Below, piece by piece: positions 46,239-54,513 of a DNA stretch of 64,000 nt. The notes beneath the pieces were generated by a model that saw only the letters and a program-made list of their open reading frames with translations, was not told the DNA's origin and searched no databases. Made by a program: the position numbers and the translations under genes. Numbering within the stretch: position 1 is the stretch's first letter; every line of letters starts with the position of its first letter. Source of the stretch: PALSA-1004 sp963804885 (GTDB lineage: Bacteria; Pseudomonadota; Gammaproteobacteria; Burkholderiales; SG8-41); the NCBI GenBank assembly GCA_963804885.1, contig CAWDSF010000019.1, positions 62,001 to 126,000 on the forward strand, read 5' to 3'.

Positions 46239-47222
46239 CTACTCTTGAGTCTTGATCCCAGCTTTGGCGACGAGCTGTGACCACTGATCCAGGTCCCGGC
46301 GTATGAAAAGGCCAAACTCTTTGGGCGGCAAATAATCGATCTCGGCACCGGCAACGACGAGTTTCTTCCGGCCCTCCTCCGACGCGAGTATTTCCTTCAG
46401 CTCGGCGTGCAGAAAATCGGTGGTGCGCTGAGGCGTTCCGGCGGGCGCCAGAATGCCGTGCCATTGCACCGTCGAGTATCCCGGCACCCCCGCGCTGGCT
46501 ATCGTGGGCGCGTCCGGCAGAAAATTGCTGCGCTCCGCCCCGCTCGTGGCGAGCGCTCTCAGTTTGCCAGTCTTGATGTGCTGCAAAACAAGAGGAATGG
46601 TGGCAAGCATCGCGTGCGTTTGCCCGCCAAGCAGGTCGATGACGGCCGGCCCGCCGCTCTTGTATTCGACTATCAATACGTCGATGCCGGCCATGTTCTT
46701 GAAAAGCTCTGTCGCCATCGTCGTATGCGCGCCCGGCCCGGATCCGGAAAAGACGACCGCGCCCGGTTTGCGCTTCGCCAGTGCAATGAATTCCTGCACG
46801 GATTTCGCTTCGACCGACGGGTACACGACGAGCGCAAGGTAGACGCTTGCAAGCTTGGCGATCGGGACGAACGACTTGACCGGATCGTAGGGCAGCTTTC
46901 GCAAGGCGGGAAGTGTCGTCAGCGACGAATTGGCGAGCAGCAGTGTGCGGCCGTCCGGCGCCGCCCTGGCTTCCGCCTCCATGCCGATCGCCCCGCCTGC
47001 GCCGCCGCGATTGTCCACGACAACCTGGGTTTTAAGCCGCTCGGCGAGTTGCGCCCCCATGATGCGCGCGACGATGTCGGTGCTGCCGCCGGGTGCGGTA
47101 TTCACGATTAGCCGCACGGGTTTCGTCGAGAAATCCTCGGTGGCGGCAGCGACTGCGCCGGACGAAAATGTCAGGCCCGCCAGCGCACAGCCGAGCGCTC
47201 TCAATAATGTCTTGCGTCCCAT
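46239..47222 (-). CDS. Bug-family TctC-like receptor protein 6
   Basis: Intact 327-residue receptor. Start MGRKTLLRALGCALAGLTFS with signal peptide ending GAVAAATEDF; then PVRLIVNTAPGGSTDIVARI, VVVDNRGGAGGAIGMEAEAR, LPYDPVKSFVPIAKLASVYL, DVLIVEYKSGGPAVIDLLGG and PDAPTIASAGVPGYSTVQWH. It starts 7 bases after the HpcH/HpaI gene stop on the same strand, forming a two-gene unit like that at 36,514-38,314. An ATG at 47,252 is possible but overlaps the upstream gene. Confidence 0.92.
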   Translation of the reverse strand: MGRKTLLRALGCALAGLTFSSGAVAAATEDFSTKPVRLIVNTAPGGSTDIVARIMGAQLAERLKTQVVVDNRGGAGGAIGMEAEARAAPDGRTLLLANSSLTTLPALRKLPYDPVKSFVPIAKLASVYLALVVYPSVEAKSVQEFIALAKRKPGAVVFSGSGPGAHTTMATELFKNMAGIDVLIVEYKSGGPAVIDLLGGQTHAMLATIPLVLQHIKTGKLRALATSGAERSNFLPDAPTIASAGVPGYSTVQWHGILAPAGTPQRTTDFLHAELKEILASEEGRKKLVVAGAEIDYLPPKEFGLFIRRDLDQWSQLVAKAGIKTQE

Positions 47223-47229
47223 GGCAGAA

Positions 47230-48033
47230 TTACTTTGAACGTCCGGCGGCAACTTTCTTTTCCATGTCGCGCATCGCCTGGGTCAGCTTGACGCCGCCCT
47301 GGCGCAGAAAGTCCATCGGCGAAACCGTGAACAGCTTCGAGCCTATGCGCATGTAATCGCCCATGCGGTCGACAGCGTCGTCGGTGAGCCGGATGGTATG
47401 GCTCATGTATTTTCCGGCGGCCACTCCGCGTTTTGCGATCCCGGCGATCGTCTCGAAGACGCCTTTCATGTCAGCAGGCATGCCCATCGACTGCCACAGG
47501 TCCATGTGACCGATATGGATTGCGTCGACACCCGGAACGGCGAGCATCTCGTCAAGATTTTCGAGCGCCTTCACTTCCTCGATCATGCAGATGACGAGCA
47601 GCTCGCGGTTGGCCGCGCGGGCCCATTCCGCCGTGTCGGTCGTGCCGACGTTGTAGTTTCCCGATCGCCCGCGGTTGTAGAAGGTGCGCTCACCGAGCGG
47701 ATGGAAGCGTGTCCACTGCACCACCTCTTTCATGTCTGCCGCGGTCGTGCATCGCGGCACGTGTATGCCCTGAGCGCCCGCGTTCAAAAATCTCAGGACA
47801 AGATCCGGGTTGCGCGGCAGGCGCACTATCGGGGTGATGTCGAACGACTCCGCCGCGCGTATGCAGTGCACGATCTGCTCGCTGTTCATCGGCTCGTGCT
47901 CGGTGTCGAAAGTGACGAAGTCGAAGCCGACGGCCGCGCAAAGCTCGACCAGGTCCGGGGAAGGGAAAGCAACGCTTACGCCAATAACGCATTCGCCGGC
48001 GGCGATCTTTGCTTTTGTCTTGTTGGCGCGCAT
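47230..48033 (-). CDS. HpcH/HpaI aldolase family protein 2
   Basis: Intact 267-residue class II pyruvate aldolase-like enzyme. It has ECVIGVSVAFPSPDLVELCA, AVGFDFVTFDTEHEPMNSEQ (FDTEHEP holds the catalytic His and Glu), DITPIVRLPRNPDLVLRFLN, AGAQGIHVPRCTTAADMKEV, LVICMIEEVKALENLDEMLA (metal Glu) and GVDAIHIGHMDLWQSMGMPA (metal Asp). These match HpaI-type 2-keto-3-deoxy acid aldolases; the substrate is unknown. It leads Bug gene 6. Confidence 0.9.
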   Translation of the reverse strand: MRANKTKAKIAAGECVIGVSVAFPSPDLVELCAAVGFDFVTFDTEHEPMNSEQIVHCIRAAESFDITPIVRLPRNPDLVLRFLNAGAQGIHVPRCTTAADMKEVVQWTRFHPLGERTFYNRGRSGNYNVGTTDTAEWARAANRELLVICMIEEVKALENLDEMLAVPGVDAIHIGHMDLWQSMGMPADMKGVFETIAGIAKRGVAAGKYMSHTIRLTDDAVDRMGDYMRIGSKLFTVSPMDFLRQGGVKLTQAMRDMEKKVAAGRSK

Positions 48034-48118
48034 GGCGAAATTCCCTTTGCTTGATGTTTTTTTGATTGACCTGGTCAGTCCCGAATCGCGAATCTGCGCA
48101 GTGATCGAAGTTTGCTGC

Positions 48119-48634
48119 TTATCCGGTTTGCTTCTGCCTGACAGGCAGCTTCCAGTTCGGCCGTACGAAATGGCACGTGTAGCCGTTCGGTATGCGTTCC
48201 AGATAGTCCTGGTGCTCCGGCTCCGCTTCCCAGAACGGGCCGGCCGGTGCCACCTCGGTGACGACGCGTCCCGGCCACAACTTCGATGCATTCACGTCCG
48301 CAATCGTGTCGTCGGCGACACGCTTTTGCTCGTCGCTTGTGTAGTAGATGCCCGAACGGTAACTCGCGCCCGTGTCGTTGCCCTGGCGGTTGCGCGTCGT
48401 CGGGTCATGGATCTGGAAGAAGAACTCGAGCAGCTCCCGATAGCTGAGTTTGGCCGGGTCGAACACGATCTCGATCGCTTCGGCGTGCGTGCCGTGTTTG
48501 CGGTAAGTGGCGTTGGGCACGTCGCCGCCCGAGTAGCCGACACGCGTCGAGACGACGCCGTTCATCTTACGGATCAAGTCCTGCATGCCCCAGAAGCAGC
48601 CGCCAGCAAGCACTGCGCGTTCGGTCGTGTTCAT
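48119..48634 (-). CDS. msrA: peptide methionine sulfoxide reductase MsrA
   Basis: Reduces methionine-S-sulfoxide. The intact 171-residue protein has the catalytic AVLAGGCFWGMQDLIRKMNG, VVSTRVGYSGGDVPNATYRK, GTHAEAIEIVFDPAKLSYRE, FFFQIHDPTTRNRQGNDTGA and YRSGIYYTSDEQ. It starts at the second Met of the open frame (48,634), preceded by GGAGG. The partner msrB lies upstream on the same strand, separated by a 268-base inverted-repeat element. Confidence 0.95.
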   Translation of the reverse strand: MNTTERAVLAGGCFWGMQDLIRKMNGVVSTRVGYSGGDVPNATYRKHGTHAEAIEIVFDPAKLSYRELLEFFFQIHDPTTRNRQGNDTGASYRSGIYYTSDEQKRVADDTIADVNASKLWPGRVVTEVAPAGPFWEAEPEHQDYLERIPNGYTCHFVRPNWKLPVRQKQTG

Positions 48635-48656
48635 TTCACATCCTCCACTTGATCTA

Positions 48657-48924
48657 AGAGTGCCTAACATGATGAAACGCGTGATGCGCTGTCACGATTT
48701 TGGCTCAGGGCTAGAAGAAAGTCCTGCGGCTTAGTCATTCTAAGCAAGGGACCTTTCGACAACGCCATGGGCCAAAACTCGTGCCAGCCCGAAGGGTTGC
48801 AGCCAGAATCGGCGCTGACTGCGTTGCTCGTCTTGGCAATAGAACGACTATTGCCTTCACCGGGCGCCTTGCCCTCACCAATTCTGGCTGCAACGCACAC
48901 GTGTTTCATCATGTTAGGCACTCT
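48657..48924. mobile_element. MITE-like element with 22-base terminal inverted repeats
   Basis: AGAGTGCCTAACATGATGAA plus AC (48,657-48,678) is repeated perfectly inverted at 48,903-48,924. Inside there is another inverted pair built on GCAGCCAGAAT (48,797-48,807) and ATTCTGGCTGC (48,881-48,891) plus short hairpins such as GGCAATAG/CTATTGCC. No transposase is encoded; the minus-strand frame through it is probably not a gene. The right end overlaps msrB and supplies its last four codons and stop. Confidence 0.7.
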
Positions 48925-49349
48925 AAGTAATCGCCATAGCCTTCGGCCTCCATGTCGTCGCGATGCACAAAGCGCAGCGACGCCGAGTTGATGCAGTAGC
49001 GCAGGCCGCCGCGGTCGCGCGGACCATCGTCAAAAACGTGGCCGAGATGGCTGTCGCCCGCGGCCGAGCGCACTTCGGTGCGGATCATGCCGTGCGTCGC
49101 ATCTTTCAACTCGTTCACGTTCCTGGGCTCGATCGGCTTGGTAAAGCTCGGCCAGCCGCAACCCGACTCGAACTTATCGCTTGATGCGAACAGCGGTTCG
49201 CCCGACACGATGTCGACATAGATGCCGGGTTCATGGTTGTCGAGAAGTTCACCCGTGCCGGGCGCCTCGGTGCCGCTTTGCTGAGTGACGCGATATTGTT
49301 CCGGCGTGAGGCGCGCCACGGCCTCGGGAGTTTTTCGATAATTGGGCAT
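48909..49349 (-). CDS. msrB: peptide methionine-R-sulfoxide reductase MsrB, 3' end formed by an inserted element
   Basis: Reduces methionine-R-sulfoxide. The 146-residue protein has MPNYRKTPEAVARLTPEQYR, FASSDKFESGCGWPSFTKPI, EVRSAAGDSHLGHVFDDGPR, GLRYCINSASLRFVHRDDME (catalytic Cys in RYCINS). The usual zinc-binding CxxC pairs are missing, as in the zinc-free type. The start at 49,349 (MPNYRK) fits the family. The last residues, ECLT, and the stop come from the terminal repeat of the element at 48,657-48,924. The protein is otherwise complete, so it may still work. Confidence 0.93.
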   Translation of the reverse strand: MPNYRKTPEAVARLTPEQYRVTQQSGTEAPGTGELLDNHEPGIYVDIVSGEPLFASSDKFESGCGWPSFTKPIEPRNVNELKDATHGMIRTEVRSAAGDSHLGHVFDDGPRDRGGLRYCINSASLRFVHRDDMEAEGYGDYLECLT

Positions 49350-49494
49350 AACGTTGCTTTCGTTGTCGCCCGCCCTGGTCGGCAGGTGAGTGGGGGTCAG
49401 GTACTGCAGTCGCGCATGCAATTGCTCAATCATACCGGCACGCGGCGCCGCTCGCCATTTGGACCCCTCGTAAGTCGCCGGCCAGTCGCAACAG

Positions 49495-49836
49495 TCAATG
49501 AACGCCATGCGGCGATTCGACGGCCCTGGTGCACAGGACCTCCGCCGTCGCGTCGAGAAAATCGGCTACGCCTGCGACGCTGCGGCAGAGCGAATGCAAG
49601 ATAGCGAGCACAACGAGGCTGCACTCCAGGTCACCCTGGCCAATAGCGACGCGTGGATCAAGGAGTTCATCGCAGGAACCTGCCCGGCGATCGATTTCCC
49701 ACCGGGTCGCCTCGTCCAGCCAGCTCAATAGTGCAGGGACGATTACGGATTCGGCGTCGAGCGTCGCCCGCAGCGCGCGCAACTCGGGGGCAGGTATGGC
49801 GGCAAGCGCGGCGGCAATGTCAGCGATCGAACCCAT
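49495..49836 (-). CDS. hypothetical protein
   Basis: A 113-residue frame starting MGSIADIAAALAAIPAPELR, continuing LRATLDAESVIVPALLSWLD, EATRWEIDRRAGSCDELLDP and ending near RAVESPHGVH. It is mostly predicted helix and has ordinary composition for this part of the window. I know no family. A shorter plus-strand frame (49,498-49,731) is less convincing. A weak ribosome site precedes the ATG. It lies upstream of msrB on the same strand. Confidence 0.4.
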   Translation of the reverse strand: MGSIADIAAALAAIPAPELRALRATLDAESVIVPALLSWLDEATRWEIDRRAGSCDELLDPRVAIGQGDLECSLVVLAILHSLCRSVAGVADFLDATAEVLCTRAVESPHGVH

Positions 49837-49956
49837 CGGAGTACTACGAGCGACTCTTGCTTGCGCCTGAAGAGGTAAAACGCGCGAACACCGCATTTCG
49901 AAAAACCACGCGGCGGGCCCTCGCGGACTCGCCGTTATGCGCGGTCGAAACCGATT

Positions 49957-50772
49957 CTACGCGGGCGCATGCCAGCCTGCGTCCGCCCACAACTCGCCAC
50001 TCACCGCCGAGTTGACGAGCATGAAGCAGATCGCGTCGGCTATCTCGTCCGGCCGAATCAGCCGGGACAGTTGCGTGAACGGCAATATGTGCTTGTTGAT
50101 GTAATCTTCGCCCAGCGCGCGCACCATGGGCGTGTCGGTGAAGCCGGGGTGTATCAGCCCGCAGCGCACGCCGTAGAAGACGGCTTCCTTCATGATCGTC
50201 GCGGCCGCGCCCTCGAGTCCGGCCTTGGTGCTTGCGTACGATATCTGGCCGCGGTTGCCTTGCGACGAAACGGAGCCGATGAACACGATGGCCCCTTGCA
50301 TCCCTTCGGACGGGTGCCAGCGCTTGAGCCCGGCGGCGGCGCGATTCTCGGCGATGCGCCCGATCATCTCGAGCGCCCAGTAGACCGGCGCCACCAGGTT
50401 CACGTCGATAACCTGCTTGAAGCGCTCGACCGGATAGATGCGCGCCTTGCCCGTCTCCTTGTCGACACGCACCGCGAGATCGTCGCGCGTGATGCCGGCG
50501 GCCGGCACGCACATCGTGACAGTATCGAACTGGCTGCTGATCGAATCGAAAACCGACGCGCGAAACGCATCGTCGGTTGTATCGCCACGGAAGGCATAGG
50601 CGACGCGCCGGCCCGCTGCCGCATTGACTTCGTCCGCGACGGTGTTGATGTTTTCGCCGATGTCCACCAGCGCCAACGCGCGCACGTTGCGGCGCGCCAA
50701 TTCGCCCGCTACCGCCCGTCCAATGCCGCTCGCGGCACCTGTGATTACAGCCACCTTACCCGATATATCCAT
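49957..50772 (-). CDS. short-chain dehydrogenase/reductase 1
   Basis: Intact 271-residue SDR. It has VAVITGAASGIGRAVAGELA (TGxxxGIG cofactor site), DVNLVAPVYWALEMIGRIAE, GAIVFIGSVSSQGNRGQISY (Ser), SYASTKAGLEGAAATIMKEA (YxxxK), GVRCGLIHPGFTDTPMVRAL and LWADAGWHAPA. It starts at 50,772 (MDISGK). The family oxidises or reduces alcohols and ketones with NAD(P); the substrate is unknown. It is divergent from Bug gene 7. Confidence 0.9.
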   Translation of the reverse strand: MDISGKVAVITGAASGIGRAVAGELARRNVRALALVDIGENINTVADEVNAAAGRRVAYAFRGDTTDDAFRASVFDSISSQFDTVTMCVPAAGITRDDLAVRVDKETGKARIYPVERFKQVIDVNLVAPVYWALEMIGRIAENRAAAGLKRWHPSEGMQGAIVFIGSVSSQGNRGQISYASTKAGLEGAAATIMKEAVFYGVRCGLIHPGFTDTPMVRALGEDYINKHILPFTQLSRLIRPDEIADAICFMLVNSAVSGELWADAGWHAPA

Positions 50773-50931
50773 ATAGCCCCTTAGCCGGTTGACGCACTGC
50801 AACATTTTAAGGGTTTTATCAGGCAATGTCACGAAAACGACGGTGGACTACGCGAACACCCGTGTGGGATGTGGCCGAAGGTCGCAGAAATTGCGACTGA
50901 TAGAATGCCGGCTCAATTGCGAGGTAACGTC

Positions 50932-51897
50932 ATGTTCGTATTGCGTGTTCTGATCGCTGCTTTGCTGTGTGCCGCGTCCAATTGCGCGTTTACTCAGAAT
51001 TACCCCTCGCGCCCCGCGCGCATGGTGGTTCCGTGGACGGCCGGGGGCACCGCCGATTTAATGGCACGCATCTCGAGCCAGAAGTTCTCCGAAAGCTTCG
51101 GGCAGCAGTTCGTCGTGGACAATCGTCCCGGCGCGGGCGGGCTGATCGGCACCGAACAGGTTGCCAAAGCTGCACCCGACGGCCTCACATTGTTGCTGGC
51201 CACCACCGCACCCAATTCAGTGGCGCCCAGTCTCTATGCGAAGCTGCCGTTCGATCCGGTCAAGGACTTTGCGTCGATTTCGCTGATGGCCACCACGTGC
51301 TACGTCCTGTCGGTGCATCCCTCGATGCCGGTTAGCAACGCGCGTCAGCTGGTGGCGCTGGCGAAAACACGGCCGGGCCAACTCACTTTTTCGTCACCGG
51401 GCAGCGGCACGCCGAACCATCTATCCGGCGAAATGCTGAAAATGCTCACCGGCATCGACATGCAGCACGTGCCCTTTAAAGGCAGCGCCCAGGCGATCTC
51501 CGATGTGATTGGCGGACAAATCGCCATGAGCTTCGAAAACATCGTGGTCGCTAGCCCATTTGTAAAAAACGGTCGCCTCAAAGCGCTGGCGGTCACCAGT
51601 GCCAAGCGCGCGAGTGCCTTGCCCTCGGTGCCAACCATGGCTGAATCCGGCGTACCGGGCTTCGAGGCCGTCGGCTGGTTCGGGGTAGTGGCGCCGGCAG
51701 CGACGCCCAAAGACATCATCGCGAAACTGAACAGCGAGATGGTGCGCATGCTCTCGTCACCGGATGTCAAAGAGCGCATTTCCAGTCTCGGCGCCGAAGT
51801 GGTGAGCACGACGCCGGAGGGCATGGATCAATTCAACCGCGCGCAGATTGAATTGTGGGCCAAGGTGGTCAAGGCTTCGGGGGCGCGTGCCGAATAA
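50932..51897 (+). CDS. Bug-family TctC-like receptor protein 7
   Basis: Intact 321-residue receptor. The ATG at 50,932 follows GAGGTAACGTC; the signal peptide is MFVLRVLIAALLCAASNCAF. Then PARMVVPWTAGGTADLMARI, FVVDNRPGAGGLIGTEQVAK, LPFDPVKDFASISLMATTCY, MQHVPFKGSAQAISDVIGGQ and VPTMAESGVPGFEAVGWFGV. It is divergent from the SDR at 49,957. No transporter gene is adjacent. Confidence 0.93.
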   Translation: MFVLRVLIAALLCAASNCAFTQNYPSRPARMVVPWTAGGTADLMARISSQKFSESFGQQFVVDNRPGAGGLIGTEQVAKAAPDGLTLLLATTAPNSVAPSLYAKLPFDPVKDFASISLMATTCYVLSVHPSMPVSNARQLVALAKTRPGQLTFSSPGSGTPNHLSGEMLKMLTGIDMQHVPFKGSAQAISDVIGGQIAMSFENIVVASPFVKNGRLKALAVTSAKRASALPSVPTMAESGVPGFEAVGWFGVVAPAATPKDIIAKLNSEMVRMLSSPDVKERISSLGAEVVSTTPEGMDQFNRAQIELWAKVVKASGARAE

Positions 51898-52051
51898 TTT
51901 GTTCTGAAGTAGTCCGCCGCTTACAAAGTTCAAGGCGGCAGTCCGATGGCGTCGCGCGATCTAAACGGTGAATATGAGTCCACGACTCATAGCCCGAGAG
52001 TGCGTAGGCTTAACGTTGTAATTACCGGGCGCCAATTCACAGGACACTATC

Positions 52052-52126
52052 ATGAACAACATCGTTTATATCGTCGGTCTGATCGTCATCATCGCCGCCG
52101 TCGCCTCGTATTTCGGGCTGCGCTAG
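52052..52126 (+). CDS. 24-residue single-pass membrane microprotein
   Basis: ATG at 52,052 to TAG at 52,124. The peptide begins MNNIVYIVGLIVIIAAVAS and ends YFGLR: one hydrophobic helix with a basic C-terminus. An AGGA lies at 52,041-52,044. Similar tiny proteins with the same start and FGLR end recur, in my recollection, across proteobacteria. It lies upstream of dodecin on the same strand. Function unknown. Confidence 0.65.
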   Translation: MNNIVYIVGLIVIIAAVASYFGLR

Positions 52127-52261
52127 ATATAGCGGGGCGATTTGGCACCGAAGGCTTCCGCCGGCAAGTCGCGGAAGCTCAACCGGTTGAGCTGAGCACA
52201 TGGAAAGCCGCGCCAGCGAGCGATGCAGGTTTCGGCGCGCACAAACTATCAAGGAGCGGAC

Positions 52262-52465
52262 ATGACAGTCGCACGAATCAGCGAAATCAGCAGCATTAGC
52301 GAAAAGAGTTTCGAAGACGCTATCGTACAGGGCGTCGCGCGTGCCAATAAGACGCTCAAAAATGTCAAGGGTGCGTGGGTCAAGGAACAGGAAGTAACGA
52401 TCGACAACGGCAAAGTGACCGGATACAAAGTGATTCTCAAGGTGACGTTCGTGCTAAACGATTAA
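52262..52465 (+). CDS. dodecin (flavin-binding dodecamer)
   Basis: Intact 67-residue protein: MTVARISEISSISEKSFEDA, IVQGVARANKTLKNVKGAWV, KEQEVTIDNGKVTGYKVILK, VTFVLND. The SSxxSFEDAI start, the Trp in KGAWVKEQ and the C-terminal strand YKVILKVTFVL are the family pattern; the Trp stacks on flavin. Dodecins store flavin or FMN/CoA. The start at 52,262 follows AAGGAGCGGAC. It lies alone, downstream of the microprotein gene. Confidence 0.95.
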   Translation: MTVARISEISSISEKSFEDAIVQGVARANKTLKNVKGAWVKEQEVTIDNGKVTGYKVILKVTFVLND

Positions 52466-52525
52466 GAACGGCTGCCACGCTATAGCTAAACGCGCCTCGG
52501 CGATCGGCATCGTGAATTAGACGCT

Positions 52526-53506
52526 CTAATTCTCGTTCAAGCCGATTTCCCGATTGATGCGCGTCCACTTTTCCACCTCTGACTTGATGAATGCGCCGAA
52601 CGCATCGGGCGTCATCGTCCATACCTCAAAGCCCTGCGCTTGCACGGCGGCAGTAACGTCCGGCGCATTCAATATGCGCACGATTTCCTGGTTCAGGCGC
52701 GAAACGACCGCCTGCGGCGTTTTTGCGGGCGCGACGAACCCGTACCAGGAGTGAGATTCGTATCCCGGCACGCCCGCCTCGGCGATAGTGGGCAGATCCG
52801 GAAAAATCCGCGAGCGGCGATCAGTGGTCACCGCGAGCGCGCGAAGCCGGCCATCCCTGATAAAGACCGCCGAGCTAGGTGGAGACGCAAAGCCGAGCTG
52901 CGTCTGGCCTGCGACGAGGTCGATCATCGCAGGAGCGCCACCCTTGTAGGGCACATGCAGGAGCTGGGTCTTGGTCATGCTGCGAAAGAGCGCGCCCGCG
53001 AGGTGCCCTGCTCCACCGGTGCCGGATGTGCCGTATGCGAGCGCGTTAGGCTGCTTCCTCGCGAGCGTGATGAGTTCCTTGACCGAGCGCGCCGGCACCG
53101 AGGGATGCACGACCAGCACGCTCGCGCTCAATATCGCCGGGGTGATCGGCGCGAGATCCCGCACGGGATCGTATTCCAGCTTCTTGTAATAGATGACGTT
53201 CGTGCCGAGATTCCCCACCGCGCCAAGCATGATGGTGTAACCATCCGGCGGCGATTTCGCGGTGACTTCGGCCGCGAGCGAGCCGTTCGCGCCCGCCCGG
53301 TTTTCGACGATGACCGTCTGGCCGAATGCCTCCGACAATTTCGGCGCCACTATCCGGCACAAGGTATCGATCCCGCCGCCCGGCGCTTGCGACGCGATCA
53401 TCCGGATAGACTTGGAGGGATAAGGCGGCTGCTGAGCCGCAGCGGGCGGCGCGAACAGCGCTGCGACGGCCGCGATGAAGAAACGCTTCGACGTTCTCAA
53501 AGCCAT
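52526..53506 (-). CDS. Bug-family TctC-like receptor protein 8
   Basis: Intact 326-residue receptor. Start MALRTSKRFFIAAVAALFAP with signal peptide ending AAAQQPPYPS; then SIRMIASQAPGGGIDTLCRI, VIVENRAGANGSLAAEVTAK, PDGYTIMLGAVGNLGTNVIY, LEYDPVRDLAPITPAILSAS, LLHVPYKGGAPAMIDLVAGQ and PTIAEAGVPGYESHSWYGFV. The IS110 transposase stop lies 48 bases upstream of the start codon, so the native promoter has probably been replaced or removed by the insertion. Confidence 0.92.
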   Translation of the reverse strand: MALRTSKRFFIAAVAALFAPPAAAQQPPYPSKSIRMIASQAPGGGIDTLCRIVAPKLSEAFGQTVIVENRAGANGSLAAEVTAKSPPDGYTIMLGAVGNLGTNVIYYKKLEYDPVRDLAPITPAILSASVLVVHPSVPARSVKELITLARKQPNALAYGTSGTGGAGHLAGALFRSMTKTQLLHVPYKGGAPAMIDLVAGQTQLGFASPPSSAVFIRDGRLRALAVTTDRRSRIFPDLPTIAEAGVPGYESHSWYGFVAPAKTPQAVVSRLNQEIVRILNAPDVTAAVQAQGFEVWTMTPDAFGAFIKSEVEKWTRINREIGLNEN

Positions 53507-53553
53507 CGCAAGAACCCGCCGAGGCCGTTCGTGCTGAGATTCTATGGTTGGTG

Positions 53554-54513
53554 TCAAGCGGCGCAACAAGGTCGCGGCACTAGCCGGGGATTGAAGTCCG
53601 AATGATTTCGATACATGGCGAAGGCAATTCTGACTATCCGGCGGGCAATGATGATGATGGCCTCGGTGGAGGCAAGTCCACGGTTGCGCAGATGCAGATA
53701 GAGCGGGCGCCAAGCGGGCGTGCGGATGGCGGACATGGCGGCATTGTAGAGCAGACGGCGATCCTCGCTCGGACCACGCTTACTCAAACGCCGGCGACCG
53801 CGGTGCTGGCCGGAATCGTTGGGTCGAGGATCGAGTCCAAAGAAGGCGACCACCGCATCACTACTGTGAAATGGCACACGGGTGAAGAGCGTTGCGCAAC
53901 GAATGCTGGTGAGCGTGCCCACGCCATCGATCGTCTGCAGCCGCTTGACGAGCGTTGCGCGTTCGCTGGAACGCGCGGCGATCTGGGCGAGCTTGCGCTC
54001 GAGCCGGTCAGCAAAGCTGCCCATGGCGCGCAACAGCTCGCGTCCTTCGCGTTCAAAGCCGGGCAATACACGCAAGGATTGTTGGAGCATGCTCTTGGCG
54101 TTGACCAGCGTGGCGCGCCGGCGGGCGAGCTCGCGCAGCAGCTTCTCGTCGGCGCTCAGAGGCGTGAATGGATGCAGACGCGCGCAGTGTTCGGCCACGT
54201 AAGCGGCAATGATCTGTGCATCCAGCCGGTCGGTCTTGCCACGCGCCCCCAATGCACGCGCGTAGAAGTGCACGTCCTTGGGATTGAGTATGTAAACGGT
54301 AAATCCCAACGAGTACGCGAGTTCCGCCACCGGTTCGTGGTAGCCCCCCGTCGCCTCCAGGCCCAAACGGCTGCCCGCCGGCACGCTGCCGAGCCAACGC
54401 CTTAGCCCGGCGACTGCGTTGGCCATCTTGAGTATCGCGAAAGCGCCTTCATGACAAGCGACCACCACCTCGTTCTTCCCGATATCCATGCCGAACGTCA
54501 GCTTCGATTGCAT
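53554..54513 (-). CDS. IS110-family transposase (DEDD recombinase)
   Basis: A 319-residue recombinase with an ATG at 54,513 after ACGGAGGTTGAT; the longer open frame to 54,624 is not needed. N-terminal RuvC-like domain: GMDIGKNEVV (D10), GLEATGGYHEPVAELAYSLG (E53) and GKTDRLDAQII (D95, D98). C-terminal Tnp domain: TIDGVGTLTSIRCATLFTRV and PNDSGQHRGRRRLSKRG, with candidate catalytic S234. Spacing E-D 42, D-D 3 and D-S 136 equals what I recall for IS621, whose transposition is guided by a bridge RNA. The gene appears intact. Confidence 0.93.
   Translation of the reverse strand: MQSKLTFGMDIGKNEVVVACHEGAFAILKMANAVAGLRRWLGSVPAGSRLGLEATGGYHEPVAELAYSLGFTVYILNPKDVHFYARALGARGKTDRLDAQIIAAYVAEHCARLHPFTPLSADEKLLRELARRRATLVNAKSMLQQSLRVLPGFEREGRELLRAMGSFADRLERKLAQIAARSSERATLVKRLQTIDGVGTLTSIRCATLFTRVPFHSSDAVVAFFGLDPRPNDSGQHRGRRRLSKRGPSEDRRLLYNAAMSAIRTPAWRPLYLHLRNRGLASTEAIIIIARRIVRIAFAMYRNHSDFNPRLVPRPCCAA

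Noticed and set aside
48664..48921. An 85-residue minus-strand frame inside the inverted-repeat element
   Set aside because: It is bounded by the element ends, has no family similarity I know and no ribosome site; more likely noncoding.
49498..49731. 77-residue plus-strand frame
   Set aside because: The antisense 113-residue frame has better composition and a more ordinary start, though neither is certain.
52037..52252. 71-residue minus-strand frame opposite the microprotein
   Set aside because: Arg-rich shadow with no ribosome site; the plus-strand peptide is the better candidate.
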